Both the position numbers and the translations under genes were made by a program. Shown here piece after piece: positions 43,020-51,531 of a DNA stretch of 64,000 nt; the stretch's first letter is position 1; each line of letters opens with the position of its first letter. Origin of the DNA: WHSW01 sp963767475 (GTDB lineage Bacteria; Actinomycetota; Thermoleophilia; Solirubrobacterales; 70-9); contig CAVYEI010000003.1 in the NCBI GenBank assembly GCA_963767475.1, forward strand, positions 744,001 to 808,000. Direction: 5' to 3'. The notes beneath the pieces were generated by a model, which was not told the DNA's origin, searched no databases, and saw only the letters and a program-made list of their open reading frames with translations.

Positions 43020-44018
43020 CTACAGCGGCCAGCGCTCGCGAAGGCGCGAGCGGTGAGGCTCGGCCGCTTCGGGCGAAGCCACGGCAGGCGGCCGCTGATC
43101 GTCGAGCGCCGCAAGGGTGGCGACGACGGACTCGGCGAGGGCCGGTGGCGAATATCCGCCCTCGAGGCAGACGAGCACGCCGACGTCGAGCTCGGCGGCG
43201 ACGTCGCGGATCGCGGCGGTCATCTCGCCGTAGGTTTCGGTCGCCACCGCGCAGGAGGCGAGCGGGTCGTCGCGATGGGCGTCATAGCCGGCGGAGATCA
43301 GGATCAGCCCCGGCTCGTAGGCGCGGGCGATCGGGACCACCACATGCTCGACCAGGGCGAGGAACTCGTCGCTCCCCGTCCCGGCCGGGACCGGCAGGTT
43401 GACCGTGTAGCCCTCCCCTGGCCCTTCGCCCGTGTACTCGGCGGCGCCCGTGCCCGGATAGAGCGGCCACTGGTGGATGCTTGCGTAGAGCACCTCGGGC
43501 GAGGCGGCGAAGATCGCCTCGGTGCCGTTGCCGTGATGGACGTCCCAGTCGAGCACCAGCACCCGCTCGGCGCCGCAGGCCTCGATCGCGTGCGTCGCCG
43601 CGACGGCGGCGTTGTTGAACAGGCAGAAGCCCATCGCCTGGTCGCGGACGGCGTGGTGGCCGGGCGGGCGCAGGCCGCAGAAGGCGGCGCGGGCGTCGGT
43701 GCTCAGCAGAGCCTCCGCGGCGGCGGCGGCGCCGCCGGCGGCGTGCCGGGCGGCGTCGAAGGACTCGGGGCAGGCGATCGTGTCGGCGTCGATCATCCCG
43801 CCGCCTTCGCCGCAGAACGACTCGATCGCGGCGAGGTGCGCCTCGCTGTGCACGCGCAGGATCTGCTCCCGCGTCGCCGCCGGCGCCTCGCGGCGCTCGA
43901 CGCCGGGCCACCCGGCGCGGTCGAGCGCCGCTTCGATCGCGACCAGGCGGCCGGCGTTCTCCGGATGAGCGCCGGTGTCGTGGCGGTGCGAGGAGGGATG
44001 GGAGTAGTAGAGGGCCAA
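43020..44018 (-). CDS. histone-deacetylase superfamily protein (acetylpolyamine amidohydrolase/AcuC-like)
   Basis: TTG 44018 is the likely start, giving 332 residues beginning LALYYSHPSSHRHDTGAHPE, the family's N-terminal motif. The zinc site and catalytic residues are seen in FCGLRPPGHHAVRDQAMGFC (the 'RPPGHHA' pair of His), VLVLDWDVHHGNGTEAIFAA (Asp and His ligands) and LILISAGYDAHRDDPLAS (third Asp ligand, 'SAGYDAH'). LVCLEGGYSP completes the pocket. It should remove acetyl groups from protein lysines or polyamines. Its stop overlaps the stop of the coiled-coil gene by one base. It is divergent from the aspartate oxidase gene. Confidence 0.92.
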   Translation of the reverse strand: MALYYSHPSSHRHDTGAHPENAGRLVAIEAALDRAGWPGVERREAPAATREQILRVHSEAHLAAIESFCGEGGGMIDADTIACPESFDAARHAAGGAAAAAEALLSTDARAAFCGLRPPGHHAVRDQAMGFCLFNNAAVAATHAIEACGAERVLVLDWDVHHGNGTEAIFAASPEVLYASIHQWPLYPGTGAAEYTGEGPGEGYTVNLPVPAGTGSDEFLALVEHVVVPIARAYEPGLILISAGYDAHRDDPLASCAVATETYGEMTAAIRDVAAELDVGVLVCLEGGYSPPALAESVVATLAALDDQRPPAVASPEAAEPHRSRLRERWPL

Positions 44019-44069
44019 GAGCTTGGATCCTGACCGGCCCGTGACCGGCCCGGGTACGGTACCCCGCTC

Positions 44070-45515
44070 GTGGCGACTCTCGAAGATGCAGACGTCGTGG
44101 TGGTCGGTGGCGGGGCCGCCGGACTCCACGTAGCGCTTGAAACCGCGGCACTCGGCGCACGCACGACGCTGGTCTCGCGAAAGCCGCTCGCCGAAAGCTC
44201 GAGCTTCTGGGCACAGGGCGGGCTCGCCGCGGCGCTTGCCGCCGACGACTCGGCCGAGCGCCACGCGGCCGACACGCTCACCGCCGGCCGCGGGCTCTGC
44301 CGCACGAGCGCGGTCGAGGCGCTGACGCGCGAGGCGCCGGCCGCGGTCGAGCAGCTGATGACCCGCGGGGTGCGCTTCGACACCGAGCCGGGCGGCGGGC
44401 TCGCGCTCGGGCTCGAGGGCGGACATTCGGTGCGCCGGATCGTCCACGCCGGCGGCAGCGAGACCGGGCGGGCGATCACCTCGCGGCTGGCCGAGCTGGT
44501 CGCCGCCGAGGAGCGCATCGAGGTACTCGAAGGGGTGTCGGCGGTGGCGCTGTGGAGCGACGGCGAGCGCTGCCACGGCGTGCTCACCGATGCGGGCGCG
44601 ATCGCCGCCCCGGCGACCGTGCTCACCACCGGCGGCGGCGCCGCGCTCTGGTCGCGGACCACCAACCCCCGGGGAGCGATCGGGGCGGGCTCGGTGCTGG
44701 CCCATGCCGCCGCAGCCGAGCTCGCCGACCTCGAGCTGTGTCAGTTTCACCCCACGGCGCTGGCGCTGCCGGGCTCAGCGCACGACGGCGCGCTGATCAC
44801 CGAGGCGGTGCGCGGCGAGGGCGCCACCCTGCTCGACGCCAACGGCGAGCGGTTCACCGACGAGCTCGCCCCCCGCGATCAGGTCACCGCGGCGATCCTC
44901 GACCGCATCGACGCCGACGGTTCGGCGCACGTGCTGCTCGACCTCCGCGGGCTCGATCCCGGGCGGTTCCCGAACGTGTTCGCGGTCTGCCGCGAGGCCG
45001 GCCTCGCCCCCGAGCAGGAACCCGTGCCCGTCTCGCCCGCCGCGCACTATCTGATCGGCGGCGTGGCGGCGGATCTCGACGGCCGCACCACCCTCGCCGG
45101 CCTGCTCGCGGTCGGCGAGTGCGCCTGCAGCGGCATCCACGGCGCCAACCGGCTCGCCTCCAACTCGCTCACCGAGTGCTTCGTCTTCGGCACACGCGCC
45201 GCCACGGCTGCGCTCGAGCAATCCGCGCCCGGCGAACCGCCGGAGCCGCCCTCGTGGCGCTTTCAGCCGCCCCAGCCGGCGACCCGCGAGGCCGTCTGGC
45301 GCCACGCCGGTCCGCTTCGCGACCGCGACGGCCTCGAGCCGTTGCTCTCCGATCCCTACCTGCTGGCGCGCCTGATCGCGGGCAGCGCCCTCGAGCGAGC
45401 CGAATCGCGGGGGGCACACCGGCGCTCGGACTTCCCCGACCCCGACCCGGCGCTCGACGGCGTCCATCTGGTCGTCTCGCCGGGCGGCGCCGTGCGCTCC
45501 GAACGCTGGATCTAG
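44070..45515 (+). CDS. nadB: L-aspartate oxidase
   Basis: This 481-residue flavoenzyme oxidises L-aspartate to iminoaspartate, the first step of de novo NAD synthesis. GTG 44070 opens DADVVVVGGGAAGLHVALET, the FAD dinucleotide motif. SSSFWAQGGLAAALAADDSA is the conserved 'AQGG' substrate region, CQFHPTALALPGSAHDG (about residue 226) carries catalytic His, and LASNSLTECFVFGTRAA (about 364) is the family's late motif. The C-terminal helical domain is shorter than in E. coli NadB (540 residues). nadA and nadC, often adjacent, are not in this window. No other family, including fumarate reductase, fits the size and motifs better. Confidence 0.9.
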   Translation: MATLEDADVVVVGGGAAGLHVALETAALGARTTLVSRKPLAESSSFWAQGGLAAALAADDSAERHAADTLTAGRGLCRTSAVEALTREAPAAVEQLMTRGVRFDTEPGGGLALGLEGGHSVRRIVHAGGSETGRAITSRLAELVAAEERIEVLEGVSAVALWSDGERCHGVLTDAGAIAAPATVLTTGGGAALWSRTTNPRGAIGAGSVLAHAAAAELADLELCQFHPTALALPGSAHDGALITEAVRGEGATLLDANGERFTDELAPRDQVTAAILDRIDADGSAHVLLDLRGLDPGRFPNVFAVCREAGLAPEQEPVPVSPAAHYLIGGVAADLDGRTTLAGLLAVGECACSGIHGANRLASNSLTECFVFGTRAATAALEQSAPGEPPEPPSWRFQPPQPATREAVWRHAGPLRDRDGLEPLLSDPYLLARLIAGSALERAESRGAHRRSDFPDPDPALDGVHLVVSPGGAVRSERWI

Positions 45516-45518
45516 CTC

Positions 45519-45536
45519 CTCCTCCGATCGGAGGAG
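45519..45536. terminator. 18-base perfect palindrome after nadB
   Basis: CTCCTCCGATCGGAGGAG is self-complementary throughout and lies 4 bases after the nadB stop. It can form a hairpin and may end nadB transcription, although no T-tract follows. Part of it (CCTCCGATCGG) recurs once at about 45546-45556. Confidence 0.5.
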
Positions 45537-45580
45537 AAGGGTGCCCTCCGATCGGTTAATAGTTCCTTAATCAATCGCTC

Positions 45581-45608
45581 TTGTAATTTCACGATCGATT
45601 GAGATACT
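45581..45608 (+). promoter_or_regulatory. candidate promoter of the 156-residue protein gene
   Basis: In an AT-rich patch, TTGTAA (45581-45586) could be a -35 box and GATACT (45603-45608) a -10 box, with a 16-base spacer. TCAATCG and CGATTGA flank the -35 region as an inverted repeat. The following leader to the ATG at 45689 would be about 75 bases with a good GGAGAGAG ribosome-binding site. Confidence 0.4.
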
Positions 45609-45688
45609 GCCGTTCCCCTCAGGGATGGTGCACGGAAGTCCCAGGGGTTCCACGGAATGGATAACGACGGGGTAAGGAGAGAGATCAG

Positions 45689-46159
45689 ATGTACCGCTTC
45701 AGCCGCTCGATCTACCGAGAGATCGCATCCGCAGTCGTCGAGGACGAGCACGACCTCACCGGTTGTCACAACAAGCAGGCCGTTCTCGACTCGTGTGAGG
45801 AAGTGATCAGGCGACTGACGTACGACCGGCGCTACTTCGCCCGGCCGGCACGCTCGCTGTTCAACGATGTCCGCGTCCACTTCCCGATCGGCGAACAGCT
45901 TCGGGTCTGGATCGTGATCGACAAGAACATCAAGCTCGCGCTCGAGTTCCTCGACCGGATGCCCGAAGGGGCCGGGCTCGACGGAGTTCCGCGCAGTTGC
46001 CGCGCGCACACCCGCAAGGGCACGCCCTGCCAGCGCGAGCCGCTGCCGAGCCGCGACTACTGCCCTTCGCACAAGCATCTCGAGGAGGTCTTCGACGGCC
46101 CGGAGATCCCGCTCGAACAGCTCGAGGCGGCGCGCGAGGTCGACGCAGCGGCTGCCTAG
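45689..46159 (+). CDS. conserved protein with a C-terminal Cys/His cluster
   Basis: ATG 45689 follows AAGGAGAGAGATC, a strong ribosome-binding site. The 156-residue protein has an N-terminal helical part (YRFSRSIYREIASAVVEDEH, CEEVIRRLTYDRRYFARPAR), a beta segment (EQLRVWIVIDKNIKLALEFL), and then SCRAHTRKGTPCQREPLPSR with DYCPSHKH, a C-x10-C-x9-C-x2-H-type cluster that probably binds zinc. Similar 'C-x-A-x-T-x2-G-x-PC' motifs occur in small bacterial proteins of unknown function. I do not recognise the first domain. Two hairpins follow the gene. Confidence 0.72.
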   Translation: MYRFSRSIYREIASAVVEDEHDLTGCHNKQAVLDSCEEVIRRLTYDRRYFARPARSLFNDVRVHFPIGEQLRVWIVIDKNIKLALEFLDRMPEGAGLDGVPRSCRAHTRKGTPCQREPLPSRDYCPSHKHLEEVFDGPEIPLEQLEAAREVDAAAA

Positions 46160-46178
46160 ACGTCACAACGTGGGGGTT

Positions 46179-46196
46179 GGCCGCCGGGAGGCGGCC
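46179..46196. terminator. GC-rich hairpin downstream of the 156-residue protein gene
   Basis: GGCCGCC (46179-46185) and GGCGGCC (46190-46196) pair around a 4-base loop, 20 bases after the stop codon. It may act with the longer hairpin that follows at 46210. Confidence 0.45.
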
Positions 46197-46209
46197 GCCA
46201 CATGGGGTA

Positions 46210-46242
46210 TGAGACCCCGGCTGTGGGGCAGCCGGGGTCTCA
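46210..46242. terminator. strong hairpin, probable terminator
   Basis: A perfect 14-base stem, TGAGACCCCGGCTG with CAGCCGGGGTCTCA, and a 5-base TGGGG loop lies between the 156-residue protein gene and hyuA. It is the strongest hairpin in the window after the one at 31170 and should end the upstream transcript. Confidence 0.75.
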
Positions 46243-46265
46243 GCATTTCCAGGTAGCGTCGGAGC

Positions 46266-48245
46266 GTGCTCCTGGGAGTAGACGTCGGCGGAACGTTCAC
46301 CGACGCGGTCCTGTTCGACGGGGAGTCGCTGTACACGGCGAAGGCGCCGACCACCCCCGACGACCAGTCGCGCGGGGTGCTGGCGGCGATCGACGCGGCG
46401 CTCGAGCGCGCCGGCTCCAGCGCCGACCGGGTCGATGGCTTCGCCCACGGGATGACCGTCGGCACCAACGCCCTGCTCGAGCAGCGCGGCGCCCGCACGG
46501 CGCTGATCGCCAGCCGCGGCTTCGCCGACCTGCTCGAGATCGCTCGCCAGGATCGCCCCCAGCTCTACCGCCTGTGCGCCGCCAAGGCGACGCCCCTGGT
46601 CGCCGACGAGGCCCGGATCGAGGCCGCCGAGCGGGTCGGCCCCGCCGGCGTGATCGAGCCGCTCGAGCGGGCGGAGCTCGAGCGCGTGGTCGCGGAGGCG
46701 CGTGAGCTCGGCGTCGAGTCGGTCGCGATCTGCCTGCTGTTCTCCTACATGCACCCGGCGCACGAGAGCGCGATCGCCGAGCGCCTGCGGGCCGAGCTGC
46801 CGGAGGTGCACGTATCTGCCTCGCACGAGGTGCTGGCGCAGTTTCGCGAGTACGAGCGCTGCTCGACGACGGTCATCGACGCCTACCTCTCCCCCCTGCT
46901 CGGTCGGTACCTGGGACGGCTCGGCGAGGTCGCCCGCGGACGTGGCTTGCCCGAGCCGTCGGTGATGCTGTCTTCCGGCGGCGTCGCGCCCGCCGCGGAG
47001 GCAGCCCGTGCCGGGGCCTGGAGCGTGCTCTCCGGTCCGGCCGGCGGTGCCGTGGGCGCCGGGCTGCTGGCCCGCCTCTCGGGCGACGGCAATGCGCTCG
47101 GCTTCGACATGGGCGGGACTTCGTGCGACGTCTGCGTGGTCGAGGACGGCCGCGTGCGAAAGACGGACTCGCGAGAGCTCGCCGGGCGGGTGATCCAGCT
47201 GCCGATGGTCGACGTGCATACGGTCGGCGCCGGCGGCGGCTCGATCGGCTGGGGAGACAGCGGCGGCGCCCTGCGCGTCGGTCCCCACTCTGCGGGCGCG
47301 GAGCCCGGCCCTGCCTGTTACGGGCGCGGGGGCAGCAAGCCCACGGTCACCGACGCCAACCTGGCGCTCGGCTATCTGAGCTCCGAGTCGCGCCTCGCCG
47401 GGGGAGTCGAACTCGACACGGACGCGGCCGCCACGGCGATCGCAAGCCTGTCAACCGAGCTCGGTCTGGAGCCGCTGGACGCGGCCGAGGGCATCGTGCG
47501 GATCGCCAACCAGGAGATGGTCCGCGCCCTGCGCGTGGTCACGGTCGAGCGCGGCGTCGACCCACGGCGGTTTGCGCTGATGCCGTTCGGCGGCGCGGGA
47601 CCGATGCACGCGGCGGCAATCGCGGCCGAGCTCGGGATCGAGCGGATCCTCTGCCCGCGCGCCAGCGGTGTGCTCTCGGCGCTCGGCCTGCTTGCCTCCG
47701 AGCGCCGCCGCGACAGCGCCCGCACGGTGATGCTCCGCGGCCCGGAGCTGACGGCAGAGCGGATCGCCACCGAGGTGAGCGCGCTTCGCCGCCGGCTCAG
47801 CGAGGGCCTCGCCGAGGCGCGCACCGAGGTCACCTACGAGCTTCGCTATCGCGGCCAGGCGTTCGAGCTCCCGGTGGAGGCGGACGAGGCCCCGGACCCC
47901 GAGGAGCTGGCGGAGCTGTTCGGGGCCGAGCACGAGCGCCGCTACGGCTACCGCGACCGCGAGGCGGCGGTCGAGCTGGTCAACATCCGCGTCGCAGCGG
48001 TCGAGCCGGGGCCGGCGCCACGACCGCTGGCCGCGCCCGCCGGCGGGCTCGAGCGTGGTCGCCGCCGGGCGCGCTTCGGCGGTGAGTGGCTCGAGGCCGA
48101 GGTGCTGCGCGGCGACCCCGCCGCCGGCACCCGGGCGTCGGGGCCGTGCGTGTTCGAGCTTCCCGAGGCCACCCTGGTGCTGCCGCCCGGCTGGAGCGCG
48201 CAGGTCGATGACGCCGGCACGATCGCGGCGAAGGTCGACGGATGA
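46266..48245 (+). CDS. hyuA: hydantoinase/oxoprolinase family protein, subunit A
   Basis: GTG 46266 opens LLGVDVGGTFTDAVLFDGES, the ATP-binding start of the HyuA/5-oxoprolinase N-terminal domain. The 659-residue chain continues with VDGFAHGMTVGTNALLEQRG, VLSGPAGGAVGAGLLARLSG, ALGFDMGGTSCDVCVVEDGR and VHTVGAGGGSIGWGDSGGAL, all hallmark segments of the family. Such subunits couple ATP hydrolysis to opening of hydantoins, 5-oxoproline or similar lactams, or act as acetone or acetophenone carboxylase subunits. The B subunit follows with an ATGA overlap. The exact substrate cannot be fixed from sequence. Confidence 0.92.
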   Translation: MLLGVDVGGTFTDAVLFDGESLYTAKAPTTPDDQSRGVLAAIDAALERAGSSADRVDGFAHGMTVGTNALLEQRGARTALIASRGFADLLEIARQDRPQLYRLCAAKATPLVADEARIEAAERVGPAGVIEPLERAELERVVAEARELGVESVAICLLFSYMHPAHESAIAERLRAELPEVHVSASHEVLAQFREYERCSTTVIDAYLSPLLGRYLGRLGEVARGRGLPEPSVMLSSGGVAPAAEAARAGAWSVLSGPAGGAVGAGLLARLSGDGNALGFDMGGTSCDVCVVEDGRVRKTDSRELAGRVIQLPMVDVHTVGAGGGSIGWGDSGGALRVGPHSAGAEPGPACYGRGGSKPTVTDANLALGYLSSESRLAGGVELDTDAAATAIASLSTELGLEPLDAAEGIVRIANQEMVRALRVVTVERGVDPRRFALMPFGGAGPMHAAAIAAELGIERILCPRASGVLSALGLLASERRRDSARTVMLRGPELTAERIATEVSALRRRLSEGLAEARTEVTYELRYRGQAFELPVEADEAPDPEELAELFGAEHERRYGYRDREAAVELVNIRVAAVEPGPAPRPLAAPAGGLERGRRRARFGGEWLEAEVLRGDPAAGTRASGPCVFELPEATLVLPPGWSAQVDDAGTIAAKVDG

Positions 48246-49801
48246 GCCTCGACGCGATCTCGCTCCAGGTCCTGGTCGGCGCCCTGCGCGCGGCGTGCGA
48301 CGAGATGGGGGCGGTGCTGATCCGCTCCGCCCACTCGCCCAACATCACCGAGCGCCACGATTGCTCGACGGCGCTGTTCACGGCCGGCGGCGAGCTGGTG
48401 ATGCAGGCCGAGCACATCCCCGTGCACCTCGGCTCGATGCCCGACGCGGTCGCGGCCGTGCTGGATTTCGACCAGCACCCAGACGACCTCTGGATCCTCA
48501 ACGATCCCTACCGCGGCGGCACCCACCTCCCGGATGTGACCCTGATCGCGCCCCTGTTCGCGGACGCCGAGCTGATCGGGTTCGCCGCCAGCCGCGCCCA
48601 CCACGCCGACATCGGCGGCCCGACGCCGGGCGGGATGCCGGCCGACTCGACCACGCTCGAACAGGAGGGCGTCGTGATCGCCCCCACCCGCGCCGGCGAC
48701 GAGACCCTGCGCGAGCTCGCCGAGCAGATGCGAAAGCCCGAGGAGCGACTCGCCGACCTGCGCGCCCAGCGGGCGGCGAACCTGACCGGCGCTCGGCGGG
48801 TCGAGGAGCTGGTCGAGCGCCACGGGAGCGAAGGCCTGGTCGATGGGATGGCCGAGATCCTCGAATACACCGAGCGCCGCACCCGCAGCGCGATCGCCGC
48901 GCTCGCTGACGGTATGTATGAAGCGCGCGACGTGCTCGAGGGCGGTCCCGCCGACCTCGGCGATCTCGAGCTCACGGTGCGCGCGACCGTCGCCGGGGAC
49001 GCGCTCGAGCTCGATTTCAGCGGCAGCCCGGCGCAGGTGAACGGCAACCTCAACTGCCCGCTCTCGGTGACCAAGTCGGCGGCGTTCTTCGCCGTGCGCG
49101 TGCTCACCGACCCCGACGGTCCCCCCTCGGCCGGTGCCCACCGCCCGGTGAGCGTGATCGCTCCGCCGGGCTCGTTGCTGAACGCCGAGCCGCCGGCGGC
49201 GGTCGCCGCCGGCAACGTCGAGACCTCGAGCCGGGTCGCCGACCTGGTGCTGGCCGCCTTCGCCGGCGCCGCGCCGGTTCCGGCGCAGGGCCAGGGGACG
49301 ATGAACAACCTCACCCTCGCCGGCGACGGCTGGACCTACTACGAGACGATCGGCGGTGGCCAGGGCGCCTGCCCCGACGGCGACGGCCCCAGCGCGATCC
49401 ACGTGGCGATGTCGAACACCCTGAACACGCCGGTCGAGGCCCTGGAGGCCGAATACCCGGTCCGGTTGCGGGAGCTGGCGCTGCGGCGTGGATCGGGCGG
49501 CGACGGACGCCGGCAAGGCGGCGACGGGATCGTGCGCGAGATCGAGGCGCTGGAGCCGATGCGGTTCACGCTGATCACCGAGCGCCGCCGCCACGCACCG
49601 CGCGGGCGTGACGGGGGCGCCGACGGGACGCCTGGGCGCAACCTGCTCAACGGCGAGGAATTGCCGGCCAAATGCGCCGGCGAGCTCGCTCCCGGGGACC
49701 GGCTGCGGATCGAGACACCAGGCGGCGGCGGGCACGGGGCCCCAGGCGGCGGCGGGCACGGGGCCCCAGGCGCCGCTGGGCACGGCAGCGCGCAACTTTG
49801 A
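48242..49801 (+). CDS. hyuB: hydantoinase/oxoprolinase family protein, subunit B
   Basis: The 519-residue subunit overlaps hyuA by ATGA. It begins LDAISLQVLVGALRAACDEM and carries the family motifs LIRSAHSPNITERHDCSTAL, MQAEHIPVHLGSMPDAVAAV, DLWILNDPYRGGTHLPDVTL and the late YYETIGGGQGACPDGDGPSA. It should form the catalytic complex with HyuA, hydrolysing a cyclic amide at the expense of ATP. The last 28 residues are an unusual Gly/His/Pro repeat, coded by three 24-base tandem units, beyond the usual 'GDxLxIxTPGGGGxG' ending. Confidence 0.92.
   Translation: MSLDAISLQVLVGALRAACDEMGAVLIRSAHSPNITERHDCSTALFTAGGELVMQAEHIPVHLGSMPDAVAAVLDFDQHPDDLWILNDPYRGGTHLPDVTLIAPLFADAELIGFAASRAHHADIGGPTPGGMPADSTTLEQEGVVIAPTRAGDETLRELAEQMRKPEERLADLRAQRAANLTGARRVEELVERHGSEGLVDGMAEILEYTERRTRSAIAALADGMYEARDVLEGGPADLGDLELTVRATVAGDALELDFSGSPAQVNGNLNCPLSVTKSAAFFAVRVLTDPDGPPSAGAHRPVSVIAPPGSLLNAEPPAAVAAGNVETSSRVADLVLAAFAGAAPVPAQGQGTMNNLTLAGDGWTYYETIGGGQGACPDGDGPSAIHVAMSNTLNTPVEALEAEYPVRLRELALRRGSGGDGRRQGGDGIVREIEALEPMRFTLITERRRHAPRGRDGGADGTPGRNLLNGEELPAKCAGELAPGDRLRIETPGGGGHGAPGGGGHGAPGAAGHGSAQL
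49718..49787 (+). repeat. 24-base tandem repeat at the 3' end of hyuB
   Basis: Two identical 24-base units (49718-49741 and 49742-49765) and a third diverged unit (49766-49787) encode the repeated octapeptide PGGGGHGA, then PGAAGHGS. The repeat extends the natural Gly-rich end of the family and looks like a recent tandem duplication. Confidence 0.85.
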
Positions 49802-49809
49802 TCACAAAC

Positions 49810-49838
49810 TTGGAATTTCAGGCATCGTTCCCTAGACT
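49810..49838 (+). promoter_or_regulatory. promoter of the DUF1802 gene
   Basis: TTGGAA (49810-49815) and TAGACT (49833-49838) are separated by exactly 17 bases, a good match to a housekeeping sigma promoter. Transcription should start near 49845, leaving a leader of about 84 bases before ATG 49929. Confidence 0.6.
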
Positions 49839-49850
49839 GCGTCACCTCAG

Positions 49851-49890
49851 CCGGGCCTATGCGCCCCCACGGGGCGAGTTGGAAGCCCGG
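49851..49890 (+). other. structured 5' leader of the DUF1802 gene
   Basis: Within the leader, CCGGGC (49851-49856) pairs with GCCCGG (49885-49890), enclosing an inner stem CGCCCC (49862-49867) with GGGGCG (49871-49876) and a 3-base loop. The nested helices make a stable structure shortly before the coding region. It might be a regulatory leader, but I recognise no known riboswitch class. Confidence 0.4.
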
Positions 49891-49928
49891 ACCACGTTCA
49901 CCGAACCCTCCCCCGAACCAACTAACCA

Positions 49929-50555
49929 ATGCCTATTGCCTTTAAAGAGTGGGCCGTAACGGTCCGCGCCCTTTCCGAGGGTGAGCAACTCGTCACCCTG
50001 CGCAAGGGCGGAATCCGCGAAGAGGACAAGCATTTCGAGCTCGAGCACGAGCAGTTTTTCCTCTATCCGACGTTCGACCACCAGCGCAACGACCTCGTGC
50101 GTGAGTCGCACCATCCCGAGCTGCGCCGTGCGCTCGAGGAGGGTGTCTGGCCCGACGAGGAGCCGCCGCCGCGGGCGCTGCTCCAGGACGGCGGCATCCC
50201 GCAGCCCGACCGGGTCCGAATCCGTGCCTGGGCCGAGGTCTCCGATCACTTCGAGACCGACGACCCGCGGATCGTCGACGCGCTCTCGCCCTACCACGTG
50301 TGGACGCAGGATTACGCGACCAAGCGCCTGCGCTGGAAGCGCACGCATCCGCTCCACGTGCTCCTGCTGCGAGTCCACAGGATCCCGCGCCCGGTGACGG
50401 TTCGCGTCCGCGACGAGTACCACGGCTGCCGCTCCTGGGTCGAGATCGACCGCGAGCTGCCGTTCGAGGGCACACCGGTGATGGCCGACGAGGAATTCGA
50501 CCGCGCCGCGGCCGCGATTCGCGAGATCTGCCAGGCCGAGCCCGCCCTGGCGTAA
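49929..50555 (+). CDS. DUF1802 family protein
   Basis: This 208-residue protein matches DUF1802: it opens AFKEWAVTVRALSEGEQLVT, followed by LRKGGIREEDKHFELEHEQF and FLYPTFDHQRNDLVRESHHP, the characteristic 'LRKGGIxE..F.xEH..FLLYPT..HQ' pattern. A middle region RIRAWAEVSDHFETDDPRIV and a closing CRSWVEIDRELPFEGTPVMA are also conserved in the family. No biochemical function is known to me. It has its own promoter and a structured leader upstream, and the DUF1152 gene follows 42 bases after its stop. Confidence 0.9.
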   Translation: MPIAFKEWAVTVRALSEGEQLVTLRKGGIREEDKHFELEHEQFFLYPTFDHQRNDLVRESHHPELRRALEEGVWPDEEPPPRALLQDGGIPQPDRVRIRAWAEVSDHFETDDPRIVDALSPYHVWTQDYATKRLRWKRTHPLHVLLLRVHRIPRPVTVRVRDEYHGCRSWVEIDRELPFEGTPVMADEEFDRAAAAIREICQAEPALA

Positions 50556-50597
50556 CTCACCAGCGACGCCATAGCCTCGCTCTCCTTCGATCGCCGC

Positions 50598-51512
50598 GTG
50601 TCCAGGGCGCAGCGGGCGCTGGTGCTTGGGATCGGCGGCGGCGGCGACGTCGTCGGCTCGCTCGCGGTCGCGCGTCGCTGCGAGGAGCTCGGCACCCCGT
50701 TCGTCGTCGGCGGGGTCGCCTGGGAGCGGCTGCCGATCGACCCCAAGCCCGGCCCCCGGCCGGTGAGCGAGATCCGCGGCGGCGACCCGCTGGGAAAGCA
50801 CGCCGTGCTCGCCGGCGCCGAGACCTCGACCGCCGAGGGCGTGCTGTTCTCCGAGGCCCATGTCGCCAACCATCTCGGCAGCCCGACGGCGTTGATCGAC
50901 ATCACCGGGGGCCCGGCCGGGGCTGCCGAGGGGATCGGGGCCGCCGCCGGCCTTCTCGGCTGCGATTTGGTCGTCTACGTCGACATCGGCGGCGACGCGA
51001 TCGCCACCGGGTCGGAGCCGGGGCTCGGCAGCCCGTTGTGCGACGCGGTGATGCTGGCGGCCGGGCTGCGCCTGGGAACGCGCCTCGACGGCGCCGTCGC
51101 CGTCCTCGGCGCCGGCTGTGACGGCGAGCTCACGGTCGACGAGGTCCTTGGCCGCGTCGCCGCCCTGGCCGCCGCCGACGCCTGGATCGGAACCGCGAGC
51201 ACCAGCGCGGTGCAGGCCGACGAGATCGAGCGCGCGGCGCGGGCCTCCGGCACCGAGGCCAGCATGCAGGTCGTCCGCTGTGCCCGTGGCGAGCTCGGCG
51301 AGGCCGAGATCCGCGGCGGCCGCCGCCGGGTCGCGCTCGGCCCGTTCGGGGCGCTCAGCTTCTTCTTCGACCTCGAGGCCGCCGCGGCCGAGCTGCCCCT
51401 GGTCGCCGCGGTCGGCGACGCCGAGAGCCTCGAGGATGCCCGTGAGGCGCTGAACGCGCTCGGGGTCTCGACCGAGCTCGACTTCGAGCGCGAGCGCGCC
51501 GCGAGCCCTTGA
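50598..51512 (+). CDS. DUF1152 family protein
   Basis: GTG 50598 gives 304 residues beginning RALVLGIGGGGDVVGSLAVA, a Gly-rich nucleotide-binding-like turn typical of DUF1152. Other conserved pieces are PFVVGGVAWERLPIDPKPGP, DLVVYVDIGGDAIATGSEPG and GSPLCDAVMLAAG. The fold is predicted to be Rossmann-like, but the ligand and role are unknown. It lies between the DUF1802 and AlgJ-like genes on the same strand; the following gene begins 19 bases after the stop, so these may form an operon. Confidence 0.88.
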   Translation: MSRAQRALVLGIGGGGDVVGSLAVARRCEELGTPFVVGGVAWERLPIDPKPGPRPVSEIRGGDPLGKHAVLAGAETSTAEGVLFSEAHVANHLGSPTALIDITGGPAGAAEGIGAAAGLLGCDLVVYVDIGGDAIATGSEPGLGSPLCDAVMLAAGLRLGTRLDGAVAVLGAGCDGELTVDEVLGRVAALAAADAWIGTASTSAVQADEIERAARASGTEASMQVVRCARGELGEAEIRGGRRRVALGPFGALSFFFDLEAAAAELPLVAAVGDAESLEDAREALNALGVSTELDFERERAASP

Positions 51513-51531
51513 GGCTGGTGTCACGAGTCAA

